Source: an uncultured Oscillospiraceae bacterium
GTDB lineage: Bacteria; Bacillota_A; Clostridia; Oscillospirales; Oscillospiraceae
Length of the DNA stretch: 11,520 nt
NCBI GenBank assembly: GCA_947631675.1
Contig: CANRMG010000049.1
Span: 1 to 11,520 of the forward strand
Direction of reading: 5' to 3'
Shown: positions 7,157-11,520 of the stretch, in pieces
How positions within the stretch are numbered: the stretch's first letter is position 1
Layout: every line of letters starts with the position of its first letter
Made by a program: the position numbers and the translations under genes
Notes under the pieces: generated by a model
Databases searched by the model: none
What the model was told of the DNA's origin: nothing
Seen by the model: only the letters and a program-made list of their open reading frames with translations

Positions 7157-8104
7157 ATGAAGCGGCAGGCACAGAAAACGTTGGCCCTTGGATCGTCGTG
7201 GCGGAAGAGGGGCTTTATCCTGGCGTTTTTGGCGCCGACCATCGTCGCATTTTGTTTGTTTTATCTGTATCCGCTCATAACGGTATTCGTGACCTCATTC
7301 TGTAAATGGGACTATACCAACATCACCAAGCCGGAATTCTTCGGCTGGGATGAGATGTGGAACAACTACAAATACATATTCACCCTCTACCCCTATTTCT
7401 GGGAGGCGCTTCGCAACTCGACTATTTGGGCGCTGCTGGGCGTGTTCGTCCAGGTGCCCATCGCCACGCTGGTGGCCCTGGCGCTGAGCCGGAAGATACG
7501 AGGCGTCAAGCTGATCCGAAACATCTATATCATCCCCAACATGATCTCCACCGCGGCCATGGGCATGATCTTCCTGCAGCTGTACAGCCCCCTGTACGGC
7601 ATCGTCAATCCGGTCATCCGGCTGTTCAAGCCCGGCTTTTCAGAGAACATCCTGCTTTTGAAGGGCGCGGCCTTCATAGCCATGACCTGCGCCTATATCT
7701 TCTTCACGGGCACGACCACCCTGATGATACTGGGGAACATCATGGCCATACCGACCGAGGTGCGGGAGGCGGCGCTGCTGGATGGGGCCAGCGGTCTGCG
7801 GCAGGACTGGCATATCACCGTGCCCATGATAAAGGAGACGCTGCGGATGGTCTCTATTCTGGCGGCCACGTCGGGCTTCCTCATCTATAACGAGGTCTAC
7901 TTCCTGACGAAAGGCGCGGCCGGGACCTATAGTATCAGCTATATCATCCGGGAGCTGGCGATCACGAGCCCGCGCACCCAGTTCGGCCGGGCCAACGCGG
8001 TGGCCTCCATCCAGATCCTGGCGGGCATGGTGATCATCGTTCTGGTGACGGCGCTGTACTCCGTCCGCTTCAAGCGGCGGATACACGAATGGCACGACCA
8101 GTAG
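7157..8104 (+). CDS. Carbohydrate ABC transporter permease, CUT1 MalF/UgpA type
   Basis: This is a 315-residue inner-membrane permease with about six membrane segments, the first at about 19-40 (GFILAFLAPTIVAFCLFYLY). The EAA loop, EAALLDGASGLRQDW followed by ITVP, begins at residue 204 and is the contact site for the ATPase. The N-terminal FYLYPLITVFVTSFCKWD is characteristic of the MalF/UgpA branch. GAGGTGG at 7142-7148, eight bases upstream, favours the ATG at 7157 over an upstream GTG. It pairs with the next gene to form the heterodimeric channel. There is no ATPase gene nearby, which is common for CUT1 importers of Firmicutes that share an MsmX-type ATPase. The cargo is an oligosaccharide or sugar, inferred from context and family. 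Confidence 0.93.
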   Translation: MKRQAQKTLALGSSWRKRGFILAFLAPTIVAFCLFYLYPLITVFVTSFCKWDYTNITKPEFFGWDEMWNNYKYIFTLYPYFWEALRNSTIWALLGVFVQVPIATLVALALSRKIRGVKLIRNIYIIPNMISTAAMGMIFLQLYSPLYGIVNPVIRLFKPGFSENILLLKGAAFIAMTCAYIFFTGTTTLMILGNIMAIPTEVREAALLDGASGLRQDWHITVPMIKETLRMVSILAATSGFLIYNEVYFLTKGAAGTYSISYIIRELAITSPRTQFGRANAVASIQILAGMVIIVLVTALYSVRFKRRIHEWHDQ

Positions 8105-8118
8105 AAGGAGGCGGACCC

Positions 8119-8976
8119 ATGGGCAGGAAAAGAAGGACTTCCTTGGAGTGGCAGAACATGTCCGGCGCCACCCGCGTGATCACGCTTGTCTTTCTGGCGT
8201 GGGCCATGATCGTGTCCCTGCTCCCCCTGGTGTGGCTGGTGCTCTCCAGCCTGAAGCAGGACCCGCTGGCGAGACCGGGCTTCCAGCTGCCTGACTCCAT
8301 CTATCTGCAGGGATATATCTCCACGTTCCGGGACCTGCATGTTCTGCGGTATTTCGGCAACAGCCTCTTTATCTCCCTGGTATCTGTGGTCATCAGCATC
8401 GTGATGATCTCCATGTCGGCGTATGTGGTGGCGCGTATGGAGTTCCGGGGGAAGAGACTTGTGAACATCATGCTGTATTCCACCATGTTCATCCCCGCCA
8501 CGGCTCTGACCTATCCGGTCTATAACCTCATAAACCGGCTGGGGCTGTACAACACGAGAGGCGCGCTGATCCTGATCTACGCCTGCAGCGGCATCGCGGT
8601 CAGCTTCTTCGTCATCAAAAACTACTATATGAATATCCCCCGGGAGCTGGAGGACGCCGCGCGGATAGACGGATGCGGGTACGTGATGACCTGGTGGAAG
8701 GTGGTCTTCCCCATCGCCCGGCCCGGCATCATGACGGCGGGCGTGCTGGCGTTCATGAACAACTGGAACGAGTACTACTGGGCGTCGCTGGTCCTCATCG
8801 ACCGGAACAAGCTGACCGTGCCGGCGCTGCTGTCCACCTTCACCACGTCCTTCCGAACGAACTACAACGGGCTGTTCTCGGCCATCGTGGTCATCATCCT
8901 GCCGCCGATCATCCTGTTCTGCGTGTTCAGCAAATTCTTCGTGGAGGCGCTGTCGGGCGGTGCCGTGAAGGGATAA
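8119..8976 (+). CDS. Carbohydrate ABC transporter permease, CUT1 MalG/UgpE type
   Basis: This 285-residue partner permease starts at the ATG at 8119, which has AAGGAGG at 8105-8111 and directly follows the previous stop (14 bp). An upstream in-frame ATG at 8089 lies inside the preceding gene and lacks such a site. Features are a first membrane segment at about 21-43, the conserved SLKQDPLARPGFQLPDS segment typical of MalG-type proteins, an EAA loop EDAARIDGCG from residue 178, and WNEYYWASLVL near the C-terminus. In the EAA loop the usual DGA is DGC, a mild deviation. It forms the translocation channel with the permease encoded just upstream. Confidence 0.93.
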   Translation: MGRKRRTSLEWQNMSGATRVITLVFLAWAMIVSLLPLVWLVLSSLKQDPLARPGFQLPDSIYLQGYISTFRDLHVLRYFGNSLFISLVSVVISIVMISMSAYVVARMEFRGKRLVNIMLYSTMFIPATALTYPVYNLINRLGLYNTRGALILIYACSGIAVSFFVIKNYYMNIPRELEDAARIDGCGYVMTWWKVVFPIARPGIMTAGVLAFMNNWNEYYWASLVLIDRNKLTVPALLSTFTTSFRTNYNGLFSAIVVIILPPIILFCVFSKFFVEALSGGAVKG

Positions 8977-9040
8977 ATGGGGATAAGACAGGAAAAGACT
9001 GCCTTTAAATATCGCTTATAACGCATCAGGAAAGGAGGGC

Positions 9041-9139
9041 ATGATCTCCGGGAAAGCATTTATTCCAAAGCGGCTAAACCTATGGCGGACCAAAAAATGT
9101 GACGAAAATACAACTGTATCGAAATGGAGGTTAACATGA
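9041..9139 (+). CDS. Possible 32-residue leader peptide coupled to the binding-protein gene
   Basis: An ATG at 9041 follows a very strong Shine-Dalgarno, AAAGGAGGG at 9031-9039. The frame encodes 32 residues rich in Lys/Arg and ends with TGA at 9137-9139, which overlaps the next ATG (9136) as ATGA. The overlap and ribosome site are what a translated, coupled leader would show. Against it, the sequence is AT-rich and uses codons such as CTA, TTA, ACA and AGG that are scarce in the neighbouring genes, and nothing resembles a known domain. It may be a regulatory leader peptide or a chance frame in the 159-bp leader. Confidence 0.4.
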   Translation: MISGKAFIPKRLNLWRTKKCDENTTVSKWRLT

Positions 9140-10401
9140 AAAAAGCAACGATCAGCATTCTTCTGGTAATGACGATGATCCTCTCCCTGTTTGCGGTGTG
9201 TGCCTTTGCGGACGACCAGGAAGTCCTGGAGTTCTATCACGGCTATTATCAGGACGAGAGCGAGTGGGCTGCCGCGAAAGTCATGCGCGACATCTACGAC
9301 GAGTTCGCCGCGCAGCATGCGGACGGCCCGGTGACCTTCAAGCCCATCGCGGTGGAGAACCGCGACGAGATCGTCAGCGCGCAGGTCTCCGGCGGGCAGT
9401 TCCCCGACGTGGTGGACCTGGGCACCCTGCCCCAGGCGGCCGTGTCTCAGGGTCTGGTATACGACCTGAAGCCCTTTATCGATGAGAACGGCCTGCAGGA
9501 CGCGGTGGGCCTGAACTACACTCAGAACGATATCGACGGCCACATCTACACTGTGCATGACCAACTGAACAGCCGCGGCATCTGGTACAACTCCAGCATC
9601 CTGGAGGCCGCCGGCGCCACCGGCGACGACCTGGCTACCTGGGAGGGCTTCGGCGAGGTCGCGGACAAGGTCAACGCGCTGGGTGACGGCTCCTATGGCT
9701 ACATTTCCGGCCAGGGCTCCTTCTATATGCTCAACGCCTATCTGGCCGCCAGTGAGAACGGCCAGGCGATGATCGACTCTGAGCTGACCGGCGACATCAT
9801 CAACTCCGACGAGTTCGCCGCGGCCTTCAAGGCCATCGCAACGCTGGACCAGGCCAACGGCTCCGACCACACCACCGAGGACACCGGCAACCTGATGGCC
9901 GACTTCAACGTCAACGGGACCGTGGGCGTGCTGAACAACGGCGTCTGGAATGCCAGCGGCATCGCTGACGAGCTGGCGGACGTCATCGAGCCGGCCAACT
10001 TCCCCGGGAACGTGGCCATCTCCGCCGCCGGCGCCGGCATCACGGTAGCCAGCGGTATGAGCGACGCCAAGACCGAGCTTGCCCTGGAGTTCGTGAAGTA
10101 CATGACCAGCGCTGAGGTCCAGGAGAAGATATTCACCGGCGTGCAGGCCAACCCCTGCAACACCACGGTGGACCTGAACGCCCTGGCGGAGGGGACGGGC
10201 GATCCCGTCACCATCAAGCTGGCGAAGGCCTGCTCTCTGGTGAACGGCGCTGACATCACCGTAAAGAGCATCTATGACACCTGGGGCGCGGACGTGTACA
10301 ACTCCATCCTCACCGCTCTGATGGAGTGCTCTGTGTCCGGCACCGACATCGACGCCCGGTTTGCCCAGCTGCAACAGGAGCTGACCGCGCTGATCGCGTA
10401 A
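9136..10401 (+). CDS. Extracellular solute-binding protein of the CUT1 transporter
   Basis: The 421-residue product begins with an N-terminal signal, MKKATISILLVMTMILSLF, ending in AVCAFA before DDQEV, which fits signal peptidase I cleavage. The Cys is preceded by Val, not a small residue, so there is no good lipobox. The mature protein is a sugar-binding family-1 fold with VLEFYHGYYQDESEW, GGQFPDVVDLGTLPQAAV, GIWYNSSILEAAGA, GTVGVLNNGVWNASG and LEFVKYMTSAEVQEKI. It is acidic. GGAGG at 9126-9130 fixes the ATG at 9136; the in-frame ATG at 9124 overlaps that site. It follows the permeases and ends the operon at the terminator of 10436-10477. It delivers the ligand to the two permeases. Confidence 0.92.
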   Translation: MKKATISILLVMTMILSLFAVCAFADDQEVLEFYHGYYQDESEWAAAKVMRDIYDEFAAQHADGPVTFKPIAVENRDEIVSAQVSGGQFPDVVDLGTLPQAAVSQGLVYDLKPFIDENGLQDAVGLNYTQNDIDGHIYTVHDQLNSRGIWYNSSILEAAGATGDDLATWEGFGEVADKVNALGDGSYGYISGQGSFYMLNAYLAASENGQAMIDSELTGDIINSDEFAAAFKAIATLDQANGSDHTTEDTGNLMADFNVNGTVGVLNNGVWNASGIADELADVIEPANFPGNVAISAAGAGITVASGMSDAKTELALEFVKYMTSAEVQEKIFTGVQANPCNTTVDLNALAEGTGDPVTIKLAKACSLVNGADITVKSIYDTWGADVYNSILTALMECSVSGTDIDARFAQLQQELTALIA

Positions 10402-10411
10402 GAGGCTTCCC

Positions 10412-10427
10412 GGCATAGCGATATGCC
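10412..10427 (+). other. Small GNRA-tetraloop hairpin after the binding-protein stop
   Basis: GGCATA-GCGA-TATGCC forms a 6-bp stem with a GCGA tetraloop, ten bases after the stop codon and before the main terminator. It may stabilise the 3' end of the messenger. It is a short element and could be chance. Confidence 0.35.
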
Positions 10428-10435
10428 ATAATGCG

Positions 10436-10477
10436 ACAGCGGCATTTGGTGACTTCACCAAATGCCGCTGTTTTGTT
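10436..10477 (+). terminator. Strong intrinsic terminator of the transporter operon
   Basis: ACAGCGGCATTTGGTG pairs with CACCAAATGCCGCTGT over about 16 bp around a four-base loop (centre 10452-10455), followed by TTTTGTTA. It is perfect along the whole stem and sits 35 bp after the binding-protein stop. Confidence 0.93.
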
Positions 10478-10485
10478 ATCCAATA

Positions 10486-10523
10486 AAAAATCAGGGAACA
10501 ACTAATGTTGTTCTCTGATTTTT
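10486..10523 (-). terminator. Terminator of the minus-strand hepT/mntA operon (hairpin joined to repeat A)
   Basis: A 17-bp stem (10486-10502 with 10107-style partner positions 10507-10523) has a TAAT loop and one G-T pair. Read on the minus strand, the stem ends in a run of T residues (complement of A85-A90) and is therefore a good terminator for transcripts coming from hepT; read on the plus strand its T run lies within the stem. It stands tail to tail with the transporter terminator, ten bases apart. Confidence 0.8.
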
Positions 10524-10597
10524 GGTACGACTCCCCATAAAGGACTTGAAAAAATGCCGTAACCATGCGGCTTCCAGCCAATGAGCAATATTACGAT
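10522..10597 (-). repeat. 76-bp direct repeat, copy A
   Basis: On the plus strand it begins TTGGTACGACTCCCCATAA, contains GGACTTGAAAAAATGCCG and CATGCGGCTTCCAGCC, and ends in TTACGAT. It matches copy B at 70 of 76 positions without gaps; four of the six differences sit together just after CCAGCC. Its right edge touches the hepT stop codon (10598-10600) and its left edge touches the minus-strand terminator hairpin. So on the minus strand the order is hepT stop, repeat, terminator. Function unknown. Confidence 0.88.
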
Positions 10598-10945
10598 CTA
10601 TTGATTTTCGAGGTTCTGCCTGCAAAAAGCCAAAACTTTGGGGATGTCGCTGCAAGCCGTCTCCCACAATATCTTTTCATCCGCCTCCGCGTAGGAGTGG
10701 GCCAGCCAATTCCGCATCCCGCGGATCATCCCCCAGGGAAGCTGGTCCTTTGTGGCCTCCCGAAATTCATCAGACAGGCCGTTGGACAATTCCCCGATCT
10801 GGAGCAGGCACATGGCGACCGCGCTGAAATAGGCCCGGTCCGAAATGAATGTGTCAAAATCCCGGCCAAAGCGGTCCATGAATTGTTCTACGTCCTCGCA
10901 GTAAGTGCGGATATGCAGAAGCCTCTGCCAGTCGCCCCGGGTCAT
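10598..10945 (-). CDS. hepT: HepT-like HEPN-domain toxin (DUF86 family)
   Basis: The 115-residue protein is all-alpha and carries the HEPN ribonuclease motif R-x4-H-x-Y at Arg78, His83 and Tyr85 (RNWLAHSY). Other family signs are ISDRAYFSAVAMCLLQIGEL and DQLPWGMIRGMRN. In the HepT/MntA system, known from Shewanella oneidensis, HepT cuts RNA and the partner nucleotidyltransferase attaches AMP to the Tyr of this motif to silence it. All three residues are intact here, so both activity and neutralisation look possible. Its start overlaps the mntA stop by four bases, a typical toxin-antitoxin coupling. The stop codon lies directly against repeat A. It may serve phage defence or simply plasmid-like maintenance. 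Confidence 0.92.
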   Translation of the reverse strand: MTRGDWQRLLHIRTYCEDVEQFMDRFGRDFDTFISDRAYFSAVAMCLLQIGELSNGLSDEFREATKDQLPWGMIRGMRNWLAHSYAEADEKILWETACSDIPKVLAFCRQNLENQ

Positions 10946-11259
10946 ATCAGCCGTATCCTTTCCGCCTGTATGTTCTGGGTGAACAGCGGCGACCGCCGCT
11001 TGGTGCTGGACTGTTCCAGTGTCTGTGTGGTCACAAGGTCCACTTCCTTGCCGATGCTGGCGCGGAGGTCCTCGTACAGCCCGCCCATCTCAAACGCACC
11101 GTGGATATTTGAACCTGCGCGGTCGATGAGGATGTCCACGTCGCTCTGCTCTGTGGCCTCGCTGCGGGCATAGGAGCCGAACAGATAGACCTCCCGCAGA
11201 CCGTACTTCTCGGCCACAGGCGCTATCCGCTGTTTCAATTCTTCGATGGAGTATACCAT
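10942..11259 (-). CDS. mntA: MntA-like minimal nucleotidyltransferase antitoxin
   Basis: The 105-residue protein has the exact GSX10DXD motif of MntA antitoxins, Gly28-Ser29, then ten residues, then Asp40 and Asp42 (VYLFGSYARSEATEQSDVDI), and a third acidic residue at Asp74 (KEVDLVT). These bind magnesium and ATP for AMP transfer to HepT. The ATG at 11259 is preferred: GAGGCGG lies just upstream on the minus strand, whereas a longer form would need a TTG start at 11274 inside a tRNA-like remnant. It is the upstream gene of the pair and overlaps hepT by four bases, so antitoxin is made first. No promoter could be named with confidence. Confidence 0.93.
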   Translation of the reverse strand: MVYSIEELKQRIAPVAEKYGLREVYLFGSYARSEATEQSDVDILIDRAGSNIHGAFEMGGLYEDLRASIGKEVDLVTTQTLEQSSTKRRSPLFTQNIQAERIRLI

Positions 11260-11262
11260 GTG

Positions 11263-11296
11263 ACCGCCTCGCAACTGGACTTGAACCAGCGGCCCT
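11263..11296 (-). other. tRNA T-arm-like remnant upstream of mntA
   Basis: On the minus strand the sequence GGCCGCTGGTTCAAGTCCAG reads as a T-arm: stem GCTGG/CCAGT around loop TTCAAGT. The seven bases that follow (TGCGAGG) would be the 3' acceptor strand, but no matching 5' acceptor CCTCGCA, D-arm or anticodon arm is visible upstream and there is no CCA. It is therefore not a working tRNA gene. It might be a remnant of a tRNA gene used as an integration site, or chance. Confidence 0.4.
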
Positions 11297-11321
11297 GCCG
11301 CGCTTCTCGACGGCAGGGCCG
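11290..11321. repeat. Perfect 11-bp inverted repeat, 10-base loop
   Basis: CGGCCCTGCCG (11290-11300) pairs perfectly with CGGCAGGGCCG (11311-11321). There is no T run after it on either strand, so it is unlikely to be a terminator. It lies between the T-arm-like remnant and a smaller CCGGC-TTC-GCCGG hairpin at 11346-11358. Possible roles are a recombination or protein-binding site, or an RNA structure in the mntA leader. Confidence 0.7.
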
Positions 11322-11408
11322 TGCGGCGGATGGCCCCATTCGCTCCCGGCTTCGCCGGAACCGCGAAGAGATGCCATCAGGAGGCCGCTGGCTCTGCGTC
11401 CGTATAAA

Positions 11409-11442
11409 GGAAAAAGGACAGCCAAAAGGCTATCCTTTTTTC
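11409..11442. terminator. Bidirectional terminator-like hairpin joined to repeat B
   Basis: AAAAAGGACAGCC (11411-11423) pairs with GGCTATCCTTTTT (11428-11440) around an AAAA loop, with one C/A mismatch. Both flanks are homopolymer runs, so it could end transcripts in either direction. It is immediately left of repeat B, in the same place as the hairpin left of repeat A, though the stem sequence differs. Confidence 0.7.
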
Positions 11443-11443
11443 C

Positions 11444-11519
11444 TTGGTACGACTCCCCATAAGGGACTTGAAAAAATGCCGTAACCATGCGGCTTCCAGC
11501 CTTCAAGCAATATTACAAT
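11444..11519 (-). repeat. 76-bp direct repeat, copy B
   Basis: It is the second copy of the repeat described at 10522-10597, same orientation, 70/76 identical, and likewise preceded by a terminator-like hairpin on its left. It reaches the right window edge, so whether another minus-strand gene ends directly against it cannot be seen. Confidence 0.88.
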
Positions 11520-11520
11520 T

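Noticed and set aside
9016..10581. Long minus-strand open frame (521 codons) opposite the binding protein
   Set aside because: It mirrors the binding-protein gene, is Val/His/Gly-rich shadow translation, has no ribosome site, and runs through two terminators.
10565..11173. Plus-strand open frame of about 200 codons across the toxin-antitoxin genes
   Set aside because: It is the shadow of hepT/mntA, which have exact family motifs on the minus strand.
11263..11360. Functional tRNA gene on the minus strand
   Set aside because: Only a T-arm is present; no 5' acceptor, D-arm or anticodon arm fits, and the CCA end is absent.
10522..11519. Integron attC sites or a CRISPR array
   Set aside because: The repeat lacks attC core ends, there are only two copies nearly 1 kb apart, and no spacers or cas or integrase genes are visible.

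Overview
The window looks like chromosomal DNA of a GC-rich gut Firmicute (Clostridia, perhaps an Oscillospiraceae-like lineage). This is inferred from the YesM/YesN-type two-component system, the carbohydrate (CUT1-type) ABC transporter, the lipobox-bearing binding protein, strong Shine-Dalgarno sequences and the GH29/Gfo-Idh-MocA gene content. Coding DNA is GC-rich and the leaders are visibly AT-rich. The exact taxon cannot be fixed from the sequence.

Left part (1-3010, + strand): the C-terminal part of a GH29 alpha-L-fucosidase, a Gfo/Idh/MocA oxidoreductase and a beta-propeller glycosidase-like protein (the last two overlap in an ATGA). They form a glycan-degradation operon that ends at a strong intrinsic terminator (2955-3010).

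Middle part (3117-6898, + strand): a tightly overlapping unit of sensor histidine kinase, compact AraC-type response regulator and a lipoprotein solute-binding protein. The overlaps are 26 bp and 14 bp, so the binding protein belongs with the sensor genes.

Transport part (7157-10401, + strand): two CUT1-type permeases and a second solute-binding protein. They follow an AT-rich leader (6899-7156) that holds repeated CACA motifs, a perfect palindrome and a complete terminator-like hairpin just before the first start codon. A possible 32-codon leader ORF is coupled to the second binding protein by an ATGA overlap. No ATPase is present, as is usual when a shared MsmX-type ATPase serves such importers. 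A likely logic is sensing of a fucosylated or related glycan, import of the released oligosaccharide, and breakdown by the left-hand enzymes.

Right part (10402-11520): a very strong terminator closes the transport operon, followed by a hairpin able to terminate minus-strand transcripts. A minus-strand HepT/MntA (HEPN/minimal nucleotidyltransferase) toxin-antitoxin pair then lies between two direct copies of a 76-bp repeat (70/76 identical). Each copy is joined to its own hairpin. The first abuts the hepT stop codon. A tRNA T-arm-like remnant and a perfect 11-bp inverted repeat lie upstream of mntA. This end looks like a small repeat-bordered accessory island.
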